Part shown: positions 44,212 through 51,323 of the stretch, one piece after another
Layout: the number at the start of each line of letters is the position of its first letter
Numbering within the stretch: the stretch's first letter is position 1
Source: Micromonospora sp. CP22
GTDB lineage: Bacteria > Actinomycetota > Actinomycetes > Mycobacteriales > Micromonosporaceae
Assembly (NCBI RefSeq): GCF_009712475.1
Contig: NZ_VCJO01000018.1
Span: 21,541-85,540, forward strand
Length of the DNA: 64,000 nt
Direction of reading: 5' to 3'
The notes under the pieces: generated by a model
What the model saw: the letters and a program-made list of their open reading frames with translations, nothing else
Told to the model about the DNA's origin: nothing
The model's database searches: none
Position numbers and translations under genes: made by a program

Positions 44212-44817
44212 TCAGATGACCTTGGCGAGCAGGGCGGCCAGCTCGCGCAGCGCCTTGCCCCGGTGGCTGATCGCGTCCTTCTCCTGCGGGGTCAGCTCGG
44301 CGTTCGTGCGGTCCTGGCCGTCCCCGAGGAAGATCGGGTCGTAGCCGAACCCACCGTCGCCGCGCGGGGCGCGCAGCAGCCGACCCGACTGCCTACCGTC
44401 GACCAGGTGTTCCTTGCCGCCAGGCAGCACCAACGCGATGGTGCAGACGAAGGAGGCACCCCGGTGCTCGTCCGGCAGGTCACCGATCTGGTCGAGCACC
44501 AGTTGGAGGTTGGCCTGGTCGTCGCCGTGCCGCCCGGCCCAGCGGGCGCTGAACACCCCCGGCATCCCGTTGAGCGCGTCGACGGCCAACCCGGAGTCGT
44601 CGGCGACCGTCGGCAGCCCGGTACGCCGACAGCCTTCCCGCGCCTTGATCAAAGCGTTCTCACCGAAGGTCAGCCCGGTCTCCGGCAGCTCCGGGTACGC
44701 CTCGACGTCGTCCAGCCCGACCAGCGCGACCCGGTGCACGCCCAGCGCCCCGTCGAGGATGCGCTGCAACTCGATCAGCTTCTTACGGTTACGCGTGGCG
44801 AGCAGCACCTTGTTCAC
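44212..44817 (-). CDS. rdgB: XTP/dITP diphosphatase (Ham1/RdgB)
   Basis: A 201-residue house-cleaning pyrophosphatase that hydrolyses dITP, XTP and related non-canonical nucleotides. Conserved parts are LLATRNRKKLIELQRIL at the N-terminus, ETGLTFGENALIKAR, VADDSGLAVDALNGMPGVFS, GARWAGRHG-like binding residues, and GGFGYDPIFL followed by LTPQEKDAISHRGKAL. It is cytoplasmic and dimeric in homologues. It lies 53 bases behind rph, the same order as in M. tuberculosis (Rv1340-Rv1341), and probably shares its transcript. Confidence 0.96.
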   Translation of the reverse strand: MNKVLLATRNRKKLIELQRILDGALGVHRVALVGLDDVEAYPELPETGLTFGENALIKAREGCRRTGLPTVADDSGLAVDALNGMPGVFSARWAGRHGDDQANLQLVLDQIGDLPDEHRGASFVCTIALVLPGGKEHLVDGRQSGRLLRAPRGDGGFGYDPIFLGDGQDRTNAELTPQEKDAISHRGKALRELAALLAKVI

Positions 44818-44870
44818 ACTGAGCTACCTTTCGTTCGCGACTGCGGGGCGCGCAAGCTCACTCCTCGCGC

Positions 44871-45599
44871 TCACAGGGAAAGAGCCTTCCGCTGGGCTTC
44901 GGCCAGATCCACACAGCCGACCACGGCCAGATCGAGCAGGGCGTCGAGCTGGTCGCGGGCGAACACCCCCGCCTCGCCGGTGCCCTGCACCTCGACGAAG
45001 TCGCCGGTGCCGGTACAGACCACGTTCATGTCGACCTCGGCGGCCACGTCCTCGTCGTAGCACAGGTCGAGGCGCGGCTCACCGTCGACCACGCCGACGC
45101 TGACCGCCGCCACCGAACGGTGCATCACCGCCTCCGGTTTCCCGTTCAGCGCCTTGCGGGCGGCGAGCCAGTTCACCGCGTCGTACAACGCCACGTAGGC
45201 GCCGGTGATCGCGGCGGTCCGGGTGCCGCCGTCGGCCTGGAGGACGTCGCAGTCGAGCACGATCGAGTTCTCGCCGAGCGCCTTGAGGTCGATCGCGGCG
45301 CGCAGGCTCCGGCCCACCAGCCGGGAGATCTCGTGGGTACGCCCACCGACGCGTCCCTTGACGCTCTCCCGGTCCGAACGGGTGTTGGTGGCCCGGGGCA
45401 GCATCGCGTACTCCGCGGTCACCCAACCCAGGCCGGAACCACGACGCCAGCGCGGCACCCCCTCGGTGACGCTGGCGGTGCAGAGCACCCGGGTGCCGCC
45501 GAATTCCACCAGCACCGAACCCTCGGGGTGGGTGCTCCAGCCACGAGTCAGAGCCACCGGTCGAAGTTGGTCGGGTCGCCGCCCGTCAGGTCGCGCCAT
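44871..45599 (-). CDS. rph: Ribonuclease PH
   Basis: A 242-residue phosphorolytic 3'-5' exoribonuclease that trims tRNA precursors. Family blocks are ARPDGRRPDQLRPVALTRGW, PEGSVLVEFGGTRVLCTASV, MLPRATNTRSDRESVKGRVG, RTHEISRLVGRSLRAA (phosphate-binding Arg), VLDCDVLQADGGTRTAAITG, and DLCYDEDVAAEVDMNVV. It forms a hexameric ring in homologues. ATG at 45599 matches the family start. It lies between the metallo-hydrolase and rdgB on the same strand. Confidence 0.96.
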   Translation of the reverse strand: MARPDGRRPDQLRPVALTRGWSTHPEGSVLVEFGGTRVLCTASVTEGVPRWRRGSGLGWVTAEYAMLPRATNTRSDRESVKGRVGGRTHEISRLVGRSLRAAIDLKALGENSIVLDCDVLQADGGTRTAAITGAYVALYDAVNWLAARKALNGKPEAVMHRSVAAVSVGVVDGEPRLDLCYDEDVAAEVDMNVVCTGTGDFVEVQGTGEAGVFARDQLDALLDLAVVGCVDLAEAQRKALSL

Positions 45600-45709
45600 G
45601 CCTGCACCCTATGTGGTGCGCTGATCGGTCCCTCCCCGGGTGTCCGCCGCACCGGGGCTCGGTCCCTCCCGGGTGTCCGCCGCGCCGGACGGACCCGCGT
45701 CCAGGCGGG

Positions 45710-46456
45710 TCAGACGTCGTAGGTGGCGCCGGGGCGGACCACTTCCAGCGGGCCGGTGTACGCGGCGGAGGCAGCCGCGACCGTGAGCGCCTCGCTGCCC
45801 CAGGCCGGGACCAGATGGGTCAACAGCAGCCGTCCGACGTTGGCCTTGGCCGCCGCCTCGCCTGCCTCACTGCCGGTGAGGTGCAGATCCGGCGGGTTGT
45901 CCACGCCGTCGAGGTAGCTGGCCTCGCAGAGGAAGACGTCGGCGTTGTGGGCCAGCCGCAGCAACGCCTCGCAGGGGGCGGTGTCGGAGGAGTAGCAGAG
46001 CACCCGACCGTCGTGCTCCAGGCGTACGCCGTAGGTCTCCACCGGGTGCAGTACCCGGTCGACGGTGACGGTGAACGGGCCGATCGGGAAGGTGCCGGGT
46101 TGCAGTGCGTAGAACTGGTAGACGTCCTCGACGGTGCTGTCCTCCTGCCCGTACGCGGCGGACAGCCGGTCCGGGGCACCGGCCGGCGCGTACACCGGCA
46201 ACGGCGGGTAGGGCCCGTCCGGGGCGTACCGCCGCACCACCACGTAGGTCGCGGCGTCGAGGATGTGGTCGCAGTGCAGATGGGTCAGGAGGATGGCATC
46301 CGGTGCGTGCAGCCCGGCATAGCGTTGGAGGGTGGACAGGGAACCCGAGCCGAAGTCGACCAGGAGCCGGAAGTTCTCGGCCTCGATCAGATAGGCCGAG
46401 CAAGGGGACTCGGGTCCGGGGAAGCTGCCCGCACAGCCCAGGACGGTCAGTCGCAT
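45710..46456 (-). CDS. MBL-fold metallo-hydrolase (Rv1339-like)
   Basis: A 248-residue beta-lactamase-fold hydrolase of the RNase Z/phosphodiesterase branch. The metal motif is LLTHLHCDHILDAA (HxHxDH), followed by the His in HPVETYGVR, the Asp in YSSDTAPCEALLRLA and the terminal LLLTHLVPAWG. Its place before rph and rdgB equals that of M. tuberculosis Rv1339, which has been proposed as a cyclic-AMP phosphodiesterase. The substrate here is not shown by the sequence. No signal peptide is present, so it should be cytoplasmic. Confidence 0.9.
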   Translation of the reverse strand: MRLTVLGCAGSFPGPESPCSAYLIEAENFRLLVDFGSGSLSTLQRYAGLHAPDAILLTHLHCDHILDAATYVVVRRYAPDGPYPPLPVYAPAGAPDRLSAAYGQEDSTVEDVYQFYALQPGTFPIGPFTVTVDRVLHPVETYGVRLEHDGRVLCYSSDTAPCEALLRLAHNADVFLCEASYLDGVDNPPDLHLTGSEAGEAAAKANVGRLLLTHLVPAWGSEALTVAAASAAYTGPLEVVRPGATYDV

Positions 46457-46666
46457 CGAGTTGTCTCGCTGTCACGGTAGGTAGTGAACGTGCCGGCCGC
46501 CGCTCCGGCGGTGATCACTACCGACGCGTACGCCACGCTGGGCAGCCTACGCCCGCCTGTGCAAGCGCAAGAATGATCTGCTGGAAGTTGTCATCAACGT
46601 GACACCGGTTTCGCCCGTCCGATTGACCACCCGTCACCGAACCGGACGGCCCGGACGAGCCGACGC

Positions 46667-46703
46667 GACGAGGACCACCGGCAGCACACCGGTGGCCCTC
46701 GTC
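46667..46703 (-). terminator. Terminator hairpin after cysM
   Basis: Arms GACGAGG plus CCACCGG and CCGGTGG plus CCTCGTC pair around seven bases with a single internal mismatch. It lies about 20 bases after the minus-strand cysM stop, ending the clpS-to-cysM transcript. Confidence 0.75.
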
Positions 46704-46724
46704 ACATGTCGTACGCGTCGCAGG

Positions 46725-47690
46725 TCAGGCCCAGAGCTGACCTTCCAGCGCCTCCTCCGCGTCGGCGAGGGTTCCGCCGTACGCGCCGGTGCTCAGGTAC
46801 TTCCAGCCGCCGTCGCTGACCACGAACGCCACGTCGGCCCGACGACCGGCACGCGCCGCCTCGTGCGCCACCGCCAGCGCCGCGTGCAGGATCGCACCGG
46901 TGGAGAAACCGACGAACAGCCCCTCCACCTCCACCAGCTGCCGGGTCCGCAGCACCGCGTCGCGGGTGCCCACGGAGAAACGGCGGGTCAGCACGGTCGC
47001 GTCGTAGAGCTCGGGGACGTACCCCTCGTCGATGTTGCGCAGCCCGTAGACCAGCTCGCCGTAGCGCGGCTCGGCGGCGACGATCTGGATGCCCTCGACC
47101 TTCTCCCGCAGGTAGCGACCGGTGCCCATCAGCGTGCCGGTGGTGCCGAGCCCGGCCACGAAGTGGGTGATGGTCGGCAGGTCGTGCAGCAGCTCGGGCC
47201 CGGTCGTCTCGTAGTGCGCCCGGGCGTTCGCCTCGTTGCCGTACTGGAAGAGCATCACCCAGTCGGGATGCTCGGCGGCGATCTGCTTGGCCGTGGCCAC
47301 CGCCTGGTTGGAACCACCCGCCGCCGGCGAGAAGATGATCTCCGCGCCGTACATCCGGAGCAGCTGCACCCGCTCGGTGGAGACGTTCTCGGGCATCACG
47401 CAGACCAGGCGGTACCCGCGCAACTTGGCCACCATGGCCAGGGAGATGCCGGTGTTGCCGCTGGTCGGCTCCAGGATGGTGTCGCCGGGGCGGAGTCGCC
47501 CGGCGGCCTCCGCGGCCCGGACCATGAACAGGGCGGCCCGGTCCTTGACACTGCCGGTCGGGTTGCGATCCTCGAGCTTCGCCCAGAGCCGCACCGGCGG
47601 CGCGCCCTCGGGCACCGTCGGCGACAGTCGAGGCAGCCCTACCAGCGGAGTCCCGCCGCAGGCGTCCAGCAGGCTTTCGTACCGCGCCAT
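46725..47690 (-). CDS. cysM: O-phosphoserine sulfhydrylase, CysO-dependent
   Basis: A 321-residue PLP enzyme making cysteine from O-phosphoserine with thiocarboxylated CysO as sulfur donor, as known for M. tuberculosis CysM. PLP lysine is in EDRNPTGSVKDRAALFM, the PLP-phosphate loop in AGLGTTGTLMGTG, the substrate loop in EPTSGNTGISLAM, and the C-terminal lid sequence WKYLSTGAYGG is the same region that in mycobacterial CysM forms the five-residue closing tail. The C-terminus (EEALEGQLWA) matches the mycobacterial enzyme. It follows cysO by ten bases and is part of the mec-cysO-cysM unit, a route that resists oxidative stress. Confidence 0.95.
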   Translation of the reverse strand: MARYESLLDACGGTPLVGLPRLSPTVPEGAPPVRLWAKLEDRNPTGSVKDRAALFMVRAAEAAGRLRPGDTILEPTSGNTGISLAMVAKLRGYRLVCVMPENVSTERVQLLRMYGAEIIFSPAAGGSNQAVATAKQIAAEHPDWVMLFQYGNEANARAHYETTGPELLHDLPTITHFVAGLGTTGTLMGTGRYLREKVEGIQIVAAEPRYGELVYGLRNIDEGYVPELYDATVLTRRFSVGTRDAVLRTRQLVEVEGLFVGFSTGAILHAALAVAHEAARAGRRADVAFVVSDGGWKYLSTGAYGGTLADAEEALEGQLWA

Positions 47691-47700
47691 CGCGGTCGCC

Positions 47701-48051
47701 TCAGCTCGCGGCGACGCGCGCGGGGCCCGCTACCGCGACGTGCTGCGCCATCGCCGCCGCCGCGGCGAAACCGAACGCGCCGCCGGCCACCGCGGGCAGG
47801 ATGGTCACGCTGTCGCCGTCGTTGAGCTTGGCGTCCAGCGCACCGAGGAACCGGACGTCCTCGTCGTTGACGTAGACGTTGACGAAGCGGTGCAGCGCAC
47901 CGGCCTCGGTCACCAGCCGGTCACGCAGCCCGCCGTGCCGGGAGTCCAGGTCGGTGAGCAGGTCGTTCAGCGTGTCGCCGCTGCCCTCGACGACCTTCGC
48001 GCCGCCGGTGTAGCTGCGCAGGATGGTGGGGATGCGAACCTCGATGGCCAT
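47701..48051 (-). CDS. cysO: Sulfur-carrier protein CysO with C-terminal extension
   Basis: A ThiS/MoaD-like ubiquitin-fold sulfur carrier for cysteine synthesis. The core (residues 1-91) matches CysO: VRIPTILRSYTGG, LHRFVNVYVNDEDVRFLGAL, DGDSVTILPAVAGG, with the carrier Gly90-Gly91. Family members usually end at or just after this Gly-Gly, whose carboxylate is turned into a thiocarboxylate. Here 25 further in-frame residues (Ala-rich, beginning AFGFAAAAAM) follow before the stop, so a mature carrier requires proteolysis, possibly by the neighbouring JAMM peptidase Mec. cysM begins ten bases after the stop, which argues against a missed stop or frameshift. Confidence 0.9.
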   Translation of the reverse strand: MAIEVRIPTILRSYTGGAKVVEGSGDTLNDLLTDLDSRHGGLRDRLVTEAGALHRFVNVYVNDEDVRFLGALDAKLNDGDSVTILPAVAGGAFGFAAAAAMAQHVAVAGPARVAAS

Positions 48052-48118
48052 GGTGTCGTACTCCTCGATCGGGTGAATGCTCGGTGACGGGAAAGGGCGA
48101 ACCGGGGGCTGAGGAAGA

Positions 48119-48607
48119 TCAGCGCCCCGAACACTCGTAGTCGACCGTCGCCGGGCTCTGCCCGAACATGTATGACTGCACGGCGTGCGGATCCACCCCG
48201 GCGTCGAGGATCCGCACCGGCTCCTCGGTCACCACGCCGTCCACGATGCGGAAGGAGCGGATCTCCTCCGTGTCGGGCTCCCGGGTGGAGACGAGCAGAT
48301 AGTGCGCGCCGGGCTCACCGGCGAAGGAGATGTCCGTTCGTGACGGGTACGCCTCGGTGGCGGTGTGCGAGTGGTAGATGACGATCGGTTCCTCGTCCCG
48401 GTCGTCCATCTCGCGCCACACCCGCAGATGCTCCATCGAGTCGAACTCGTAGAAGGTCATCGAGCGGGCGGCGTTCTCCATGGGGATGTGCCGGGTCGGC
48501 GTGTCACTGCCGACGGGACCGGCGACCACGCCGCAGGCCTCGTCGGGGTGGTCCCGACGGGCGTGGGCGACGATCGCGTCAACGATCGACCGGTCGATGC
48601 TCAGCAC
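48119..48607 (-). CDS. mec: CysO-cysteine peptidase Mec (JAMM/Mov34)
   Basis: A 162-residue JAMM zinc metallopeptidase that in M. tuberculosis releases cysteine from the CysO-Cys adduct. The metal motif IYHSHTATEAYPSRTD supplies the HxH, Ser and Asp of the JAMM signature, with the catalytic Glu early in the protein (PDEACGVVAG). The length matches Mec. It lies between the DUF2017 regulator gene and cysO. Because CysO here has a 25-residue tail beyond Gly-Gly, Mec may also process the precursor, as QbsD does for the QbsE carrier in Pseudomonas; that is inference. Confidence 0.93.
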   Translation of the reverse strand: MLSIDRSIVDAIVAHARRDHPDEACGVVAGPVGSDTPTRHIPMENAARSMTFYEFDSMEHLRVWREMDDRDEEPIVIYHSHTATEAYPSRTDISFAGEPGAHYLLVSTREPDTEEIRSFRIVDGVVTEEPVRILDAGVDPHAVQSYMFGQSPATVDYECSGR

Positions 48608-48661
48608 GCCGCCAAGGGTAGCGCCAGACTGCGGCCAACCGCGAGGCGGTGCCGGTCACAG

Positions 48662-49162
48662 TCAGTCGATCAGGGCGTTGAGCAGGGATTCCTGGAGATA
48701 ACCGAGATACGCGTAGACCGAAAGCTGGAACACCCGGCTGGACGTGGGATCGTCCGCGACCGCGTCGTCGAGCTCCGCGCCCAGGTCCGTGCCGTCCTTG
48801 ATCTCCAGCCGTACCCCCATCGCCAACCGGGCGTCGTTGAGCGCCCGCAACCACGCCTCGGCCGCCTCGGCGTCCAGGCGTACCTCCCCGCCGCCGCCGT
48901 CGGGCAACGCGGCCAGGATCGCACCGGCCTGATCGATCTTCGCGGTCTTCAGGTCGCCTTCGGTGTACCTGCGGAACTCCGCAGTGCCCACGGCGTCGTC
49001 CGGGTACGCCTCCGGGAAGAGTCGGCAGACAACCGGGTCAGAGTGGTCGAATCCGTCGGTGAGCAGGCCAACCACCTCGGAGGCGACCTTACGCAGCACC
49101 CGCACCTCGTCCACCGCGAAGGTGGCCACGTACCGGTCACCCCGGCGGCGGAACATGCTCAC
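48662..49162 (-). CDS. DUF2017 protein, AosR-like
   Basis: A 166-residue helical protein of the DUF2017 family, orthologous by position and sequence type to M. tuberculosis Rv1332. Visible blocks are VDEVRVLRKVASEVVGLLTD, RLFPEAYPDDAVGTAEFRRY, and the C-terminal VFQLSVYAYLGYLQESLLNA. Rv1332 has been described as AosR, an actinomycete regulator that senses oxidative stress and promotes mec-cysO-cysM expression; I state this from memory. No helix-turn-helix is obvious here. GTG 49162 overlaps the clpS stop (GTGA), and mec follows 54 bases on. Confidence 0.85.
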   Translation of the reverse strand: MSMFRRRGDRYVATFAVDEVRVLRKVASEVVGLLTDGFDHSDPVVCRLFPEAYPDDAVGTAEFRRYTEGDLKTAKIDQAGAILAALPDGGGGEVRLDAEAAEAWLRALNDARLAMGVRLEIKDGTDLGAELDDAVADDPTSSRVFQLSVYAYLGYLQESLLNALID

Positions 49163-49458
49163 GACCGGTCCACCGTCGCCCAGAGTCCGTACGCGTGCAG
49201 CTGGGAGGCGTCGTGCTCCATGCGCTCGCGGGCCCCGCTGGAGACCACGGCCTTGCCCTTGTGGTGCACGTCCAGCATGAGCTGCTCGGCCCTTTCCCGG
49301 CTGTAGCCGAAAAGCTTCTGGAAGACCCAGGTCACGTAGGTCATCAGGTTGACCGGGTCATCCCACACAATCGTCACCCACGGTCGGTCAGCCGCCGGCA
49401 CCTCATCGGTGTCCGGGGTCTCGACCGGTGCAACCTGCGGAGCCGCCATGTCCCCCAT
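49159..49458 (-). CDS. clpS: ATP-dependent Clp protease adaptor ClpS
   Basis: A 99-residue adaptor that delivers N-degron substrates to ClpC/ClpA-ClpP. The N-terminus is disordered, then the adaptor fold begins: PWVTIVWDDPVNLMTYVTWV holds the substrate-binding Asn-Asp-like DDPVN loop, followed by FQKLFGYSRERAEQLMLDVH and HKGKAVVSSGARERMEHDAS. The DPVN and VHHKG blocks are diagnostic. ATG 49458 was chosen over the open extension to 49638, which is Gly/Ala/Arg-rich; ATG 49449 is a close alternative. The stop overlaps the DUF2017 start. Confidence 0.93.
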   Translation of the reverse strand: MGDMAAPQVAPVETPDTDEVPAADRPWVTIVWDDPVNLMTYVTWVFQKLFGYSRERAEQLMLDVHHKGKAVVSSGARERMEHDASQLHAYGLWATVDRS

Positions 49459-49606
49459 CGTGCCACCGGATCCGGGGAATCGAGGAACCGGAACGCCGGA
49501 CCGGCCCGGAACGCCGCCCACGGCCGCGTCACCGGCACGACTGGTCGCGTCCCGGGCACGGATCGATGCCCCACCGGCGTTACCGGCGGGGTCGGCGGCG
49601 GCCCGG

Positions 49607-51124
49607 TCAGGCGAGCAGGATGCCGTGTTCGGCAGCATCAGACAGCACCGCGCTCAGCGAGACGCGCAGCGCCTCGAACCGGCGGGCGACCTCCCGCGAC
49701 AGCTCCAACTCGATCTCCCGCAACGCCCGCTGCGCCCAGGCCCGCGCCGCGCTTGGGTCGTTGTTGCCCGGCGCACGCCAGTGCTGCCAACAGCCGCCCG
49801 ACAACGCCACAGCCACCGGCGGGAGCACCGCCGAACGGGGCGCCCCGGGATAGGCGGACAGCATGTCGATCGCCTCCGCGCCGTTCAGTGACGCCACACC
49901 CGCCGAGTTGGTGACGAGGAACGCCCGCGCCAACTCCTGCGCGTTCGCCTCGTCCACCAGGCCCCAGCGGACCGCCTTGTCGATCCGTCGGCGGACCCCC
50001 TCGGGCAACGGCGTGCCGAAGAGCCGCCCGGCGGCCTCGTCGACGAGTTCGCCGGCATGGTGATCGCACTGCGCGGTGGCCAGCAGGGACAGCGCCGCCA
50101 TCTCCCGGTCGAGCAGTTGCGGCAGGCCGGCGCAGCCGACCCCGAAGACGATCTCCTGCACCACACGCATGTGCATGTTCGCCAGTTCCAGGGCGAGGTG
50201 TTGCCGGATCCGCCGCGCGGCCGTACGGACCTGCCGGTCGAGCTGTTCCGACCATTCCTCCGGCGCGGCCAGCACCGGCACCCGGCCACGCTCGCCCGGC
50301 AGCTCGGGTGGCTCAAGACTGCCCCGGCGCAGTGCCTCGTCGGAGGCCCAGTTCGCCAGGGTCCGCCGCACCTCGGCCGCACCGCCGGTGGCCAATGGGA
50401 ACCAGCGGGCGTCGGCCAGCCCGGGCACGGCGGCGAGCAGCGCGGCCCGGTGCGCCTCGACGGTGACCGTGACCGGATCAACCGCCGGGCCACCGGACTC
50501 CCCCGATCCCCGCACCGCCACCGTGCCCTCACCGGCCGCCCAGCCGTCGACGCCCGGCGTGACCGCGAAGAACACCTCCACCGGTGTCCCGGCGATGTCG
50601 GACAGCAGATCCAACTCCGCGGCGCCGAACGACTGGTCCGCCGCGATCACGAACAGCAGAGCGCCGGCCCGGCCCACCGCGTCGAGCAGGACCCCGCACC
50701 CGGCTGATCCGAGCGTGTCGATGTCCGGCGTGTTGACGAGCACCAGCCGTCTCGCCAAGGGCTGCGGCAGGCTCAGCTCGACCCGGCGCGGCGGCCGGGC
50801 CAGCGCCGGCCCCGCCGTCGGGAGATCGGGTCGGTACGCGTGCGGCGTGCGGTAGCCGGGCACGTAGGCGGCCCGGGTGGGGGTGGCGCTGTGTCGCACC
50901 ACCAGCCAGCTACCGTCGGGCACGGCGAGCATTCCGGAGTCGATTTCCAGGAGCGTGGCGAGCACGGCGCTCCGCCCGGCGTTGGCCGGACCGGCCGCGA
51001 CCACCGCGATCGGCTCCTGAGCGTCGGTGGCCGACACGCCGAGCCGCTCCGGAAAGGGCCGTCGAGCAGGTCGCCCTGCCGGATCATCGGGCGTACCGAG
51101 GCGGTGGAGTGGGCCCGGCTTCAT
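49607..51124 (-). CDS. Dynamin-like GTPase family protein with a degenerate P-loop
   Basis: A 505-residue protein that looks like a bacterial dynamin-type P-loop protein. After an unstructured basic N-terminus, AAGPANAGRSAVLATLL near residue 45 occupies the GxxxxGKS position, but with Arg for Lys; LVLVNTPDIDTLG resembles the G3 DxxG region, and FFAVTPGVDGW stands where the G4 motif is expected. The C-terminal 250 residues are helical, with many Glu/Arg and Ala residues like a dynamin stalk. Because the Lys is lost, GTP hydrolysis may be weak or absent. ATG 51124 has GGAGG 13 bases upstream. It diverges from the LuxR-type regulator. The assignment is tentative. Confidence 0.6.
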   Translation of the reverse strand: MKPGPLHRLGTPDDPAGRPARRPFPERLGVSATDAQEPIAVVAAGPANAGRSAVLATLLEIDSGMLAVPDGSWLVVRHSATPTRAAYVPGYRTPHAYRPDLPTAGPALARPPRRVELSLPQPLARRLVLVNTPDIDTLGSAGCGVLLDAVGRAGALLFVIAADQSFGAAELDLLSDIAGTPVEVFFAVTPGVDGWAAGEGTVAVRGSGESGGPAVDPVTVTVEAHRAALLAAVPGLADARWFPLATGGAAEVRRTLANWASDEALRRGSLEPPELPGERGRVPVLAAPEEWSEQLDRQVRTAARRIRQHLALELANMHMRVVQEIVFGVGCAGLPQLLDREMAALSLLATAQCDHHAGELVDEAAGRLFGTPLPEGVRRRIDKAVRWGLVDEANAQELARAFLVTNSAGVASLNGAEAIDMLSAYPGAPRSAVLPPVAVALSGGCWQHWRAPGNNDPSAARAWAQRALREIELELSREVARRFEALRVSLSAVLSDAAEHGILLA

Positions 51125-51323
51125 CAGTCGGCGGCCTCCGAGGCAGGGCGACCGGCGGACCGGCCGCAGTGAACATCCGGTGACGACACTCGGATTCCGG
51201 AAGAGTAAGGGTGCGAGCGTCAGGAACGGGACAATTGCGATACTCACGGGTAACTCAGCGACTACTCAACTTCACCGGCGCGCGCCACCGTGCGGACGGT
51301 AGTCGCATCGATATGCTGCGCGA

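Noticed and set aside
43099..45060. 653-residue plus-strand frame over hutH and rdgB
   Set aside because: It is Arg/Ala/Gly-rich, crosses a terminator and two well-supported genes in other frames, and has no domain.
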